A stretch of DNA of 64,000 bases, from positions 372,001-436,000 of the forward strand of contig NZ_JASVWF010000006.1 in the NCBI RefSeq assembly GCF_030286555.1. Direction: 5' to 3'. The position numbers and the translations under genes are program-made. Of this stretch, positions 52,262 through 60,692 are shown in pieces. The notes beneath the pieces are model-generated. The model was given only the letters and a program-made list of their open reading frames with translations, had not been told where the DNA came from and did not search any database. Every line of letters starts with the position of its first letter. The stretch's first letter is position 1. The DNA is from Actinomycetospora termitidis (GTDB taxonomy: Bacteria > Actinomycetota > Actinomycetes > Mycobacteriales > Pseudonocardiaceae).

Positions 52262-52759
52262 GTGCTCCGGTTGCTCGTCCTCGTGTTCCTGACGGCGGGA
52301 TGCGCGGCGGCTCCCGCGCCCGCACCCGCCGTCGGCCCGGACCCGGACGTCGAGTTCGCCGCGATGATGATCCCGCACCACCAGCAGGCACTGGAGCTCT
52401 CCGCGTTGGTGGCCGGGCGCACCACGGATCCGACCGTCACCGACCTGGCGTTCCGCATCGACCGCGACCAGGTCGAGGAGGTCGGTCAGCTCCAGGGCTT
52501 CCTCAACCTCCGCGGCGGACCGCCCCCGATGCCGATGCACGCGATGGCGGGCATGGCGGACGCCCCGACGCTCGAGGCGCTCCGGGCCTCGTCGGGACCG
52601 GCGTTCGACCGACTCTGGCTCCGCACGATGATCGCCCACCACGAGGGTGCGCTCACGATGGCGCGGGACTACCCCGGCGGTGCGCTGACCGAGTTCGCGC
52701 GGACGTTGACGCTCACCCAGCAGGCCGAGATCGACCGGATGCGAGGTGCGCTGGGCTGA
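52262..52759 (+). CDS. DUF305 lipoprotein
   Basis: A 165-residue lipoprotein. A short signal ends in the lipobox FLTAGC. Two DUF305 repeats follow, FAAMMIPHHQQALELSALV and MIAHHEGALTMARDY, the paired His motifs seen in copper-related DUF305 proteins, with a Met-rich PPPMPMHAMAGMA stretch between. A role in copper handling at the cell surface is plausible, not shown. GGGAGG lies nine bases before the GTG. Confidence 0.88.
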   Translation: MLRLLVLVFLTAGCAAAPAPAPAVGPDPDVEFAAMMIPHHQQALELSALVAGRTTDPTVTDLAFRIDRDQVEEVGQLQGFLNLRGGPPPMPMHAMAGMADAPTLEALRASSGPAFDRLWLRTMIAHHEGALTMARDYPGGALTEFARTLTLTQQAEIDRMRGALG

Positions 52760-52766
52760 CGGGCGG

Positions 52767-53660
52767 CTACCGGTAGCGCTCCTCCAGCTCCCGGATCTCG
52801 GAGATCCCCACGATCTCGGTGAACGCGTCCAGGCCCGGGACGTCGAGCTGCTCCAGCGCGCCCGTGGGCGAGCCCTCCTTCGCCAGGTGCGTGAGCATCT
52901 CCCGCACCCCCGAGGCCGCCGCGAGCAGCGTCGAGACCGGGTAGAGCACGAGGGCGAAGCCGAGCTCGGTCAGGCGCGACAGCGGCGGGATCGGGGTGCG
53001 CCCGCCCTCGGCGCCGTTGAAGACGAGCTTGTACCCGGACAGCTCGGAGGCGACCTTCTCCAGGTCGTCGCCGGAGGTCGGGGCCTCGACGAACAGCACG
53101 TCCGCGCCGGCCTCGGCGAAGGCCCGCGCCCGGTCGATGGCGGCGTCGACCCCGGACACCTGGCCGACGTCGGTGCGCGCGATCAGGACGAGGTCCGGGT
53201 CGGTGCGGGCGTCGACGGCGGCCCGGATCTTGGCGGTCATCTCCTCGAGCGGCACGACCTGCTTGCCCGCCAGGTGCCCGCACTTCTTCGGCATCACCTG
53301 GTCCTCGAGGTGCAGCCCGGCGACCCCCGCCTGCTCGTACTCGCGCACGGTGCGGATGACGTTGATCGGGTTGCCGTAGCCGGTGTCGGCGTCCGCGATC
53401 AGCGGCACGTCGACCACCGACGTCATCCGCCGCGCGTTGTCGACCATCTCCGCCTGGCCCAGCAACCCGACGTCGGGACGGCCCAGGAGCGAGGCCGTCG
53501 TCCCGAAGCCGGTCATGTAGACGACGTCGAAGCCGGCCTGTTCGACGAGCCGCGCGGTCAGGGCGTCGTAGGCCCCGGGCGCGACGACGGGGCGCCCGGA
53601 GTCGAGCAGGGACCGCAGCCGGGCCCGACGTCCGGTGGGGTGACTGAGCAGGTCGGCCAT
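52767..53660 (-). CDS. Isocitrate lyase/PEP mutase-superfamily protein
   Basis: A 297-residue barrel. Metal-binding Asp pair in IADADTGYG, catalytic Cys127 in MPKKCGH, and LHLEDQ before it. This matches 2-methylisocitrate/2,3-dimethylmalate lyases and oxaloacetate decarboxylases of the superfamily. It is divergent from the GntR gene, with two GntR-type palindromes between, so it is the probable target of that regulator. The substrate cannot be fixed from sequence. Confidence 0.9.
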   Translation of the reverse strand: MADLLSHPTGRRARLRSLLDSGRPVVAPGAYDALTARLVEQAGFDVVYMTGFGTTASLLGRPDVGLLGQAEMVDNARRMTSVVDVPLIADADTGYGNPINVIRTVREYEQAGVAGLHLEDQVMPKKCGHLAGKQVVPLEEMTAKIRAAVDARTDPDLVLIARTDVGQVSGVDAAIDRARAFAEAGADVLFVEAPTSGDDLEKVASELSGYKLVFNGAEGGRTPIPPLSRLTELGFALVLYPVSTLLAAASGVREMLTHLAKEGSPTGALEQLDVPGLDAFTEIVGISEIRELEERYR

Positions 53661-53676
53661 GACCCGGTCCTTCCTC

Positions 53677-53741
53677 GTTGTGTACAAACCGCGCCGGAGA
53701 ACTGGTCAACCGGCGAGGAGCACCCTACGTTGCGTACAACG
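53677..53741. promoter_or_regulatory. Two GntR-type operator palindromes
   Basis: GTTGTGTACAAAC (53677-53689) and CGTTGCGTACAACG (53728-53741) share a TTG-N(1)-GTACAA core, as expected for GntR/FadR-type binding sites. They lie between the divergent lyase and GntR genes, one near each start, so the regulator probably represses both directions. Confidence 0.65.
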
Positions 53742-53756
53742 CTCCGGGAGGTCGCG

Positions 53757-54395
53757 ATGGTGACGACGACGGGTCGCGCGCACGTCGCGCTCCGCGAGTC
53801 GATCCTGCGCGGCGACCTCGCGCCCGGGGCGCACCTCGGCGAGGTCGAGCTGGCCGAGCGGCTCGGCGTCTCGCGCACACCCGTCCGCGAGGCCCTGTCC
53901 CGCCTCGCCGCCGAGGGGCTCGTGGAGGTGCTGCCGCACCGCGGGGCCAGGGTCTCGAGCTTCTCGCCGGACGACCTCGACGGCATCTTCGACGTCCGGC
54001 TCGCCCTGGAGCCGCGGGCGACCGCCCGGGCGGCCCTCCGGGCCACGGCGGAGGACCTGGACGCCCTCGACGACCTCGCCCGCCGGATGCTCGAGATCGG
54101 CGCGCCCGGCCCCGACCAGGACCTCGACGCGATCGTGCCGCTCAACCGCGACTTCCACGCGCGGCTCCTGGCGGTGGCCGACGCCCCGGCGCTGTCGGCC
54201 GCGCTGGCGAACGTGGTGCACACGCCCATCGTCCTGCGCACCTTCCACGCCTACGACCCGGCGTCGCTCGCCCGCAGCCTGGCCCACCACGGCGAGATGG
54301 TCGCCGCGCTGCGGGCGGGCGACGCGGACTGGGCGAGCGCCGTCATGCGCAGCCACATCGGGAACGCACGAGCCGTGATGGTGAGGAACCGATGA
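53757..54395 (+). CDS. GntR-family regulator (FCD type)
   Basis: A 212-residue regulator with winged HTH ELAERLGVSRTPVREALSRL and an FCD domain holding LNRDFHARLLAVADAPAL and AHHGEMVAALRAGDA, the likely metal and ligand site. GGGAGG lies five bases before the ATG. It sits next to the lyase operators and is coupled to the isochorismatase gene by an ATGA overlap. Confidence 0.92.
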   Translation: MVTTTGRAHVALRESILRGDLAPGAHLGEVELAERLGVSRTPVREALSRLAAEGLVEVLPHRGARVSSFSPDDLDGIFDVRLALEPRATARAALRATAEDLDALDDLARRMLEIGAPGPDQDLDAIVPLNRDFHARLLAVADAPALSAALANVVHTPIVLRTFHAYDPASLARSLAHHGEMVAALRAGDADWASAVMRSHIGNARAVMVRNR

Positions 54396-55042
54396 CCAGT
54401 CCACACGGATCGAACTTCGCCGGCCGCGTGGGGTGGGGGAGCAGTCCCGCCGTCGTCGTGGTCGACCTGGTCCGCGCCTACACCGAGCCCGGTGGCCCCT
54501 TCTTCCTCGGCGGCCACGAGGACCGGGTGCTCGCGGCGACGGCGGAGCTGCTCGCGAGCGCCCGGGCGGCTGCGGTCCCGGTGATCTGGACCGTCGTCCG
54601 CTACGCCCCCGACCTCTCCGACGGCGGGTTCTTCACCGCCAAGGTCCCGGCCCTGGCCTGCTTCGCCGAGGGTGCCGACGGCGGGTGGGGCGAGCTCGCG
54701 CTCGCGCCCGCGGCCGACGACGCCCTGCTGGTCAAGCAGCACGCCTCGGCCTTCGCCGGCACCTCGCTGGCCGGGACCCTGCGCGCCCGCGGGGTCGACA
54801 CCGTCGTCGTCGCCGGGGTCTCGACCTCGGGCTGCGTGCGCGCCACCGCCACCGACGCGCTGGCGGAGGGCTTCCGCCCCGTCGTCGTGACCGAGGCCTG
54901 CGGGGACCGCAGCGACGCGCTCCACGAGAACAACCTCGCCGACCTGGACGCGAAGTACGCCGACGTCGTCGGACTCGCCGCAGCGCAGGAACACCTCGGA
55001 GGTCAGACGCGGCGCACACGCCGGCCGCCGTCTGATCGGTGA
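54392..55042 (+). CDS. Isochorismatase-family cysteine hydrolase
   Basis: A 216-residue cysteine hydrolase. The triad is present: Asp25 in VVVVDLVRAY, Lys115 in LLVKQHASAF and Cys148 in STSGCVRA. The pattern resembles N-carbamoylsarcosine amidase-type members. It probably cleaves an amide or ester supplied to the lyase pathway. ATG overlaps the GntR stop. Confidence 0.9.
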   Translation: MTSPHGSNFAGRVGWGSSPAVVVVDLVRAYTEPGGPFFLGGHEDRVLAATAELLASARAAAVPVIWTVVRYAPDLSDGGFFTAKVPALACFAEGADGGWGELALAPAADDALLVKQHASAFAGTSLAGTLRARGVDTVVVAGVSTSGCVRATATDALAEGFRPVVVTEACGDRSDALHENNLADLDAKYADVVGLAAAQEHLGGQTRRTRRPPSDR

Positions 55043-55052
55043 GGATGGCCGC

Positions 55053-55571
55053 GTGAGCGTCCTGTCCGCCCCCCAGATCCCGATGCTCTTCGTCGAGCTG
55101 GATGCCGTGCGGCGCACCGAGGAGGACCTGGGGCGGCCGTACCGGGGCCCACTCGACGTCGAGGTCCACCTCGACGCCGTCGAGCGGCTGCGGCTGTGGA
55201 AGGCCGGGGGCGGTCGGGTCGTGGGGTTCGCGCACCTGCCCGAGGTGGCGCGCGGGGAGCTCGCCGAGGACATGGCGGTCCGCCTGCTCTGGACGATCCA
55301 CGAGCGCTCGGGCAACCCGTTCGACACGCTGGTCCACTGCCCGCACGACCCGGACGCGGCCACCCCCGACCTCTCGCGGTGCTGGTGCCGCCCCCCGATG
55401 CCCGGGTTGCTGATCGCCGGGCAGGAGCAGGTCGCGCTGCGCCAGCGGGAGCGCTACCCGGTGTGGATGGCGCTCGTGGTGGCCGCGGGCGACGCAGTGC
55501 GGGAGTGCGCCGAGGGCCTGGGGCTCGACGTCGTGGACGCTGCCGCGTGGCGGTGGGGCGCCACCGGGTGA
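55053..55571 (+). CDS. Degenerate GmhB-like HAD protein
   Basis: A 172-residue protein related to heptose-bisphosphate phosphatase GmhB. The zinc loop is kept as CPHDP...CWCRPPMPGLL and the helical VVAAGDAVRECAEGLG resembles motif IV. The first motif, normally DxD, reads FVELDAV so the nucleophile Asp appears to be Glu15, and motif II TNQ is replaced by AHL before PEVARG. It may be a non-catalytic relative. GTG start, 10 bases after the isochorismatase stop. Confidence 0.7.
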   Translation: MSVLSAPQIPMLFVELDAVRRTEEDLGRPYRGPLDVEVHLDAVERLRLWKAGGGRVVGFAHLPEVARGELAEDMAVRLLWTIHERSGNPFDTLVHCPHDPDAATPDLSRCWCRPPMPGLLIAGQEQVALRQRERYPVWMALVVAAGDAVRECAEGLGLDVVDAAAWRWGATG

Positions 55572-55697
55572 TGTTCTGCGGATCACCGTCCGAAACGCGC
55601 TGACCTGGGCGGATGAGGCGGAACGTCCCGTGGCCGGGAGGTGTCGCGCAGGTGTATGCCTGAGCTACGCAACGTTCTCGGCTCCGAGGTGAGAGAC

Positions 55698-56060
55698 ATG
55701 TCCGATCGTCCGATGTCCGAGCGCAAGCACGTCGTGCCGGCGCCGCCGGCGCACTGCTGGGAGGTCCGGGGCTGGCAGCCGCCGACCCCGCCGTCGGACG
55801 ACGACGCCGGTTGGCACACGATCGCCTTCTGCCCGACCCACGACGACGCCGCCGTCATCGCGCACGCCCTGGTCGCCACGGCCGCGCGGGAGCCGAGGAC
55901 CCCGGGGTCGTTCGAGTACGCCGAGGTGTGGGGCCCGTCGGAGGAGGAGGGTGGGCGGTCGCACACCTGCGAGCGCTACCCGGAGCCGGACGTCCACGAG
56001 CGGCGCGCGATGTGGTTGCGCGCAGCTTCCTCGCTGTACACGGACGGTCTGACGGTGTGA
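55698..56060 (+). CDS. Small hypothetical protein
   Basis: A 120-residue protein that I do not recognise. It is rich in Trp, Glu and His (WHTIAFCPTHDDAAVIAHAL, EYAEVWGPSEEEGG) with no signal or membrane segment. The ATG at 55698 follows GAGGTGAG by seven bases. Independent of its neighbours; no clear promoter. Confidence 0.65.
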   Translation: MSDRPMSERKHVVPAPPAHCWEVRGWQPPTPPSDDDAGWHTIAFCPTHDDAAVIAHALVATAAREPRTPGSFEYAEVWGPSEEEGGRSHTCERYPEPDVHERRAMWLRAASSLYTDGLTV

Positions 56061-56114
56061 CGGAGATCCGGCCCCGTCGCCCCGGGGGCGGACACGGTCG
56101 TGTCAGGATGAGGC

Positions 56115-56702
56115 ATGGGCCAGGCCACCCGTGAGGGATTCTTCGACGCCGCCCTCCGCCTGCTCGCCGCGGGCCACGACGACGGCGTGGCCTCGTCCGA
56201 GCAGCGTCGGGCCCGGCTGAAGCTGGCCCCGCTGTGCCGGGCGGTCGGCGTGACGACGGGCTCGTTCTACCACCACTTCGAGGGCTGGGACGGGTTCGTC
56301 GAGGCGCTGCTCGAGCACTGGGAGACCACCGAGACGGCGCGGCTCGTGGAGGCGGCCGGCCGGGAGGCGGACGCCCTCGAGCGGCTCTCCCTGCTCACCC
56401 ACCTCGCCCTGACGTTCCCGCACGAGGCCGAGGCGGCGATCCGCGCGTGGGCGCACGTCGACCCCCGGGTCGCCGTGGTCCAGCGGCGGGTCGACCACGC
56501 CCGCTGGGTCGCGGTCGCGGAGTGCGCCGAGGAGGTGCTGCCCGGGGAGGGCGGCGAGGTGGCCTCGGTGGCCCTCGACACGCTGATCGGCTTCCAGTGC
56601 CGGCTGCGCCCGCTCGACGTCGACGACCTCCGCACCCGCTTCGCCCGGGTCCTGCGGCTCAGCGGCCTGCCGACCCCGGACGGGCTGCTGCCGCGCCGCT
56701 AG
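56115..56702 (+). CDS. TetR-family regulator
   Basis: A 195-residue TetR protein. The HTH is LKLAPLCRAVGVTTGSFYHH at about residues 35-55, followed by the ligand domain. It lies 11 bases before atuA on the same strand, so it is probably co-transcribed with and regulates the AtuA/CoA-transferase genes. Confidence 0.88.
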   Translation: MGQATREGFFDAALRLLAAGHDDGVASSEQRRARLKLAPLCRAVGVTTGSFYHHFEGWDGFVEALLEHWETTETARLVEAAGREADALERLSLLTHLALTFPHEAEAAIRAWAHVDPRVAVVQRRVDHARWVAVAECAEEVLPGEGGEVASVALDTLIGFQCRLRPLDVDDLRTRFARVLRLSGLPTPDGLLPRR

Positions 56703-56713
56703 GGTGATCGTCC

Positions 56714-58468
56714 ATGGCGGCCGTTCGCATTGCTAACTGTGCCGGGTGGTTGTGGGACCGGTTCTCCGGTCTGCGGGACGCACTGGCGGGTCCCGTCGAC
56801 GTCGTCACCGGCGACTACCTCGCCGAGCCGACGCTGCGCCAGCTCGCGCTCGAGCGGACCAAGGACCCGTCGCTCGGCTATGCGCGCAGCTTCCTCGCGC
56901 AGTTCACCGACGCGGTGGACCTGCTCGTCGAGCGCGGGGCGAAGCTGGTCGTCGACGCCGGCGGGCTGAACCCGGCGGGTCTGGCCGAGCAGTGCCGCCA
57001 GGTGCTCGCCGAGCGCGGGCACACGCTGGTCGTCGCCCACGTCGAGGGCGACGACGTGCACGGCCGGCTGGCGGAGTTCGGGCCGCTGCCCCATCTCGAC
57101 GACGGTCGCACCCTCGCCGACTGGGGTCACGACCCGGGCACCGCCAACGCCTACCTCGGCGGCTGGGGCATCACCGCCGCGCTCGCGGCCGGCGCCGACG
57201 TCGTGATCACCGGCCGTGTCACCGACGCCTCCCTGACGACGGGCGTCGCCGCCTGGTGGCACGGCTGGGGCCTCGAGGACTGGGACGCACTCGCCGGGGC
57301 GGTCGCCGCCGCCCACGTCATCGAGTGCGGGCCGCAAGCCACGGGCGGCAACTTCTCGGGCTTCACCTCCGTGCCGCGGGTCGACGACCTCGGCTACCCG
57401 ATCGCCGAGATCGCCGCCGACGGCACGGCCGTGATCACGAAGCACGACGACGCGGGCGGCATGGTCACCACCGACACCGTCACCGCGCAGCTGCTCTACG
57501 AGATCCAGGGGCCGGTCTACCTCAACCCGGACGTCACGGTCGACCTGGCCGACGTCGTCGTCACGCAGGAGGGGCCGGATCGCGTCCTGCTGGACGGCGT
57601 CCGCGGCACCCCGCCGAGCCCGACGACGAAGCTCGCGATCACCGCGCCCGGCGGGTTCGAGTCGAGCGTCTCCTTCTACGCGACCGGGCTCGACCTCGAG
57701 GCCAAGGCTGCCCTGCTGCGCACCCACGTCGACCGGATCACTGCCGGGCTCGACCTCACGCTGCTGCGCGTCGACCGGATCGGGACCCCGGTCGAGGACC
57801 CGCGCGACCAGTGGGAGGCCGCGCAGCAGATCCTCGTGACCGCGCAGTCGCAGGACCGGCGCCAGGTCGGCGCCGAGCGCTTCATCGCGCCCCTGACCGG
57901 CCTGTTCCTGCCCGGCTACCCGGGGCTCTACGTCAACCCGCTGCGCGTCGCAAATCCCGTCGTCGAGTACTTCCCGACGCTCGTGCCGACCGAGGCGCTG
58001 CACCACGAGGTCGTCCTCGCGGACGGGTCGCGAGTGCCGGTGAAGGACACGCCGGTGCGGGCGGAGTTCCGCGGGCAGCCGCCGTCCGTGCCGGCCGCCG
58101 GCGGATCCTCTCCCGACAGAGCAACGAGCACGCCGATAGGGAGGCGTGCCCCGCTCGGGCTCGTCGCGCACGGCCGGTGCGGAGACAAGGGCGGCAACTC
58201 CAACGTGGGGTTCTGGCCGCGACGGGCGTCCGACGCGGCGTGGGAGTGGCTGCGGGCCGCGATCACGACGGACTGGGTCGCCGAGGTGTACCCCGGCGTC
58301 GAGATCGAGCGGCACGAGTTCCCGGGCCTACGGGCGGTGCACCTGGTGATCCACGGGATCCTCGGGAAGGGAGCCTCCTCGAACGGGCGCCCGGACATCG
58401 CGGGCAAGGCCGTCGCGGAGTTCCTCCGTGCCCGGCACGTCGACGTGCCCGAGGTGCTGCTGCCGTGA
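56714..58468 (+). CDS. atuA: Acyclic terpene utilisation protein AtuA-like
   Basis: A 584-residue protein of the AtuA (DUF1446) family: NCAGWLWDRFSGLRDAL, VDAGGLNPAGLAEQC, NAYLGGWGITAAL, GRVTDASLTTG and ECGPQATGGNFSGF in the N-terminal 450 residues, and a C-terminal AtuA-like domain with LGLVAHGRCGDKGGNSNVGF. AtuA is required for citronellol/geraniol use in Pseudomonas; its reaction is unresolved. The other atu genes (carboxylase, dehydrogenases) are absent here. Followed by a CoA transferase. Confidence 0.9.
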   Translation: MAAVRIANCAGWLWDRFSGLRDALAGPVDVVTGDYLAEPTLRQLALERTKDPSLGYARSFLAQFTDAVDLLVERGAKLVVDAGGLNPAGLAEQCRQVLAERGHTLVVAHVEGDDVHGRLAEFGPLPHLDDGRTLADWGHDPGTANAYLGGWGITAALAAGADVVITGRVTDASLTTGVAAWWHGWGLEDWDALAGAVAAAHVIECGPQATGGNFSGFTSVPRVDDLGYPIAEIAADGTAVITKHDDAGGMVTTDTVTAQLLYEIQGPVYLNPDVTVDLADVVVTQEGPDRVLLDGVRGTPPSPTTKLAITAPGGFESSVSFYATGLDLEAKAALLRTHVDRITAGLDLTLLRVDRIGTPVEDPRDQWEAAQQILVTAQSQDRRQVGAERFIAPLTGLFLPGYPGLYVNPLRVANPVVEYFPTLVPTEALHHEVVLADGSRVPVKDTPVRAEFRGQPPSVPAAGGSSPDRATSTPIGRRAPLGLVAHGRCGDKGGNSNVGFWPRRASDAAWEWLRAAITTDWVAEVYPGVEIERHEFPGLRAVHLVIHGILGKGASSNGRPDIAGKAVAEFLRARHVDVPEVLLP

Positions 58469-58512
58469 GGGGAAGATTCGAGCGCTCTTGTGGTGTGAGG
58501 GTTCCCCTCACG
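58464..58512 (+). promoter_or_regulatory. Intercistronic stem-loop between atuA and CoA transferase
   Basis: CGTGAGGGGAA (58464-58474) and its perfect complement (58502-58512) form an 11-bp stem with a 27-base loop. The left arm includes the atuA stop codon and the right arm ends 17 bases before the CoA-transferase GTG. It could attenuate, stabilise the message, or be a weak terminator. Confidence 0.5.
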
Positions 58513-58529
58513 CGGGGCGGGGGCGGGGC

Positions 58530-60014
58530 GTGAGCGGGCTGACCGGACGGTTGGAGCACGCGTGGGCGCACCCGGTCGCGGCGGACGAGCCGTTCGACCT
58601 GACCGGCGAGCTCGAGGCGGTGCTCGGCGGGGTCGGGCTGTCCGCCGTCGACGCCGGCGGGGCGGTCACGATGACGGGTGCGGACCCGGTCGTGCCCTCC
58701 CCGATGCGCATCGGCGGGGCGGCGACGATCGGACTGCTGGCGAAGTCGGTGGCCGCGGCCGCAGTGCACCGGTGGCGCGGCGGACCGGGGCAGGACCTGC
58801 ACGTCGACCTGCGCCGCGCGCCGCACCGGCTCTGCCCGTTCTACGACCGGCGATGGGAGCGGCTGGGACGCTACCCGGTCACCTCCACGCTGGAGACCGG
58901 CAACGCGATGGCGTTCTCGTTCTTCCGGTGCGCCGACGACCGCTGGGTGATGCCGCAGAACATGTACGCGGGGCTGCGCACACGGGCCCAGGAGCTGCTC
59001 GGGGTGCCGCTGACGAAGGAGCGGGTCGCGGCCGCGATCGGGGAGTGGACGGCGCCGGAGCTCGAGGCGGCCGCCGCGGAGGCGGGCGTCGTCATGCCGA
59101 TGCTGCGCACGCTGCCGGAGATGCTCGCCTCGGAGCAGTACCCGCACCTCGCCGACCTGCCGCTGATCGAGGTCACCAAGATGGCGGACTCGGATCCGCA
59201 GCCCCTGCCGGCCGTCGGGAAGGGGCCCTTCGACGGGCTGCGGGCACTCGGCATGGGGCACGTCATCGCGGGCGCCGGGTTCGGGCGCTCGTTCGCCCTG
59301 CATGGTGCGGACGTGCTCAACCTCTGGCGGCCCGGCGAGGGTGAGCACGAGTCGACGTACGCCTCCGCCAACGTCGGAATGCGCTCGACGTGGCTGGACC
59401 CGCGGGCGGACCGTGCCGAGCTGTCGCGCCTGCTCTCCGGCGCCGACGTCTTCTTCCACAACCGGCGCCAGCAGTTCCTGTCCGAGATCGGGCTGACGCC
59501 GGCCGAGGCCTGCGCGGAACGGCCGGGGCTCGTCTACGTCAGCGTCTCGCTGCACGGGCTCGCCGGGCCCTGGGCGGGACGGCCGGGCTTCGACCAGTCG
59601 GCCGGCTCGGTGACCGGGATGATGCTGCTCGAGGGCTCAACCGACCGACCGCGGCTGCCGCCGATCATGGTGGTGAACGACTACATCGTGCCGTGGCTGG
59701 CCCAGGCCGGGGTGGCGTCGGCGCTCCGTCGCCGGGCGACCGAGGGCGGCTCGTACCACGTGCACGTGTCGCTGACCCGGGTCGCGCTGTGGATCCTGTC
59801 GCTGGGGATCTTCGACAAACAGTGGGCGCACTCGATGGCCGGTTCGGCGGGCGAGCACGAGTACCTCGACCCGCAGACCTTCACCGCCGCGACGCCGCTG
59901 GGCGACTACCAGGGCGTCACCGACCAGGTGGACATGTCGGTGACGCCCGGGCACTACGACCCCGTGCTCGACGCCCGGGGGTCCTCCGGCCCGGTCTGGC
60001 GTCAGAGCTCGTAG
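58530..60014 (+). CDS. Family III CoA transferase, permuted domain order
   Basis: A 494-residue CaiB/BaiF-type CoA transferase with an unusual order. Residues about 55-110 (IGLLAKSVAAAAVHRWRGG) match the helix that normally follows the core, and 130-215 (CADDRWVMPQNMYAG, GVVMPMLRTLPEMLASEQY) match the small domain. The Rossmann core with GLRALGMGHVIAGAGFG and LHGADVLNLWRP comes only after residue 225, then LVYVSVSLHG, the Asp-bearing GRPGFDQSAG and a second helix. So the protein looks like a permuted or half-deleted double CaiB. GTG start; CoA moves between acids, here possibly terpenoid acids given AtuA. Confidence 0.82.
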   Translation: MSGLTGRLEHAWAHPVAADEPFDLTGELEAVLGGVGLSAVDAGGAVTMTGADPVVPSPMRIGGAATIGLLAKSVAAAAVHRWRGGPGQDLHVDLRRAPHRLCPFYDRRWERLGRYPVTSTLETGNAMAFSFFRCADDRWVMPQNMYAGLRTRAQELLGVPLTKERVAAAIGEWTAPELEAAAAEAGVVMPMLRTLPEMLASEQYPHLADLPLIEVTKMADSDPQPLPAVGKGPFDGLRALGMGHVIAGAGFGRSFALHGADVLNLWRPGEGEHESTYASANVGMRSTWLDPRADRAELSRLLSGADVFFHNRRQQFLSEIGLTPAEACAERPGLVYVSVSLHGLAGPWAGRPGFDQSAGSVTGMMLLEGSTDRPRLPPIMVVNDYIVPWLAQAGVASALRRRATEGGSYHVHVSLTRVALWILSLGIFDKQWAHSMAGSAGEHEYLDPQTFTAATPLGDYQGVTDQVDMSVTPGHYDPVLDARGSSGPVWRQSS

Positions 60015-60457
60015 AGCATCTCCAGGAACTCCGGGTTGTTCAGCGCGCCGTGGCGGGCCTCGCGGACGGCGGCGATCGCATCGTCCGCGGTGTAGCCGTC
60101 CCGGATCAGCGCCGCCGCCGAGAGCAGGCCGGACCGGTTCATCCCGGCGGCGCAGTGGATCAGCACCCGCTTGCCGGACGCCCGCATCGACCGCACGAGG
60201 TCGGCCAGCGCGATCAACGTCTCGCGGTCGGGCTTCGGGCCGTCGTCGATGAGCCAGTGGACGTAGAACTCGACGTCCTCGAGCGGGGGCTCCTCGCCGG
60301 AGAGGTCGAACACGGCGTCCCACGGCTCGCCGGGGCTGGGGTGCCCGGACTGCCAGAGGCCGGGCACGACCTCGTCCGCCGGCCACGGGGGCGCCTCGTC
60401 GACCAGGTCGTCACGGAGATGGGCGGGGACGTAGCCCTCGAGGGGATCGGAACTCAC
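60002..60457 (-). CDS. Dual-specificity/protein-tyrosine phosphatase-like protein
   Basis: A 151-residue protein with the phosphatase signature HCAAGMNRSG (Cys102, Arg108) and a preceding FDLSGEEPP segment with the general-acid Asp region. The size and RDGYTADDAI ending fit small DSP-like phosphatases. The GTG at 60457 is chosen; a longer upstream ATG is possible. It overlaps the CoA-transferase end by 13 bases on the opposite strand. Confidence 0.85.
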   Translation of the reverse strand: MSSDPLEGYVPAHLRDDLVDEAPPWPADEVVPGLWQSGHPSPGEPWDAVFDLSGEEPPLEDVEFYVHWLIDDGPKPDRETLIALADLVRSMRASGKRVLIHCAAGMNRSGLLSAAALIRDGYTADDAIAAVREARHGALNNPEFLEMLYEL

Positions 60458-60516
60458 CCGATCTCTGTACCCGCCCTGATCCGAGTTCTCGCGGCGCATT
60501 TCCGGGCGTGCGGCCT

Positions 60517-60582
60517 CGTGATCAACGAGCACTCCGGGTCGTCGGGCGGTCCGGGGAGCGCCGAGAGTGCTCGGTGATCACG
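60517..60582. terminator. Long hairpin after MFS gene/ABC remnant
   Basis: Eighteen-base arms with one mismatch (CGTGATCAACGAGCACTC and GAGTGCTCGGTGATCACG) around a 30-base loop, downstream of the minus-strand MFS gene. It shares only TGATCA with the palindrome at 39856. Confidence 0.65.
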
Positions 60583-60692
60583 GACGAGGGGCGTGACGGC
60601 CGCAGCAGGTCCCGGGCGGTGGCGAGCCGTTGGCGTTGCCCGCCGGAGAGGGTCGCGCCGTCCTCGCCGACGAGGGTGTCGAAGCCGATCAT
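60522..60692 (-). pseudogene. Remnant of an ABC transporter ATPase
   Basis: Just after the MFS stop, the minus strand encodes GFDTLVGEDGATLSGGQRQR followed by LATARDLLRP, i.e. the ABC signature motif and flanks of an exporter-type ATPase. No Walker A, Walker B or membrane part remains, and the frame ends after about 56 codons inside the hairpin. It is best read as a decayed fragment; the ATG overlapping the MFS stop is probably chance. Confidence 0.7.

Noticed and set aside
60522-60692. Treating the ABC fragment as a functional gene because its ATG overlaps the MFS stop
   Set aside because: It has only the signature motif; Walker A, Walker B and membrane domain are missing.
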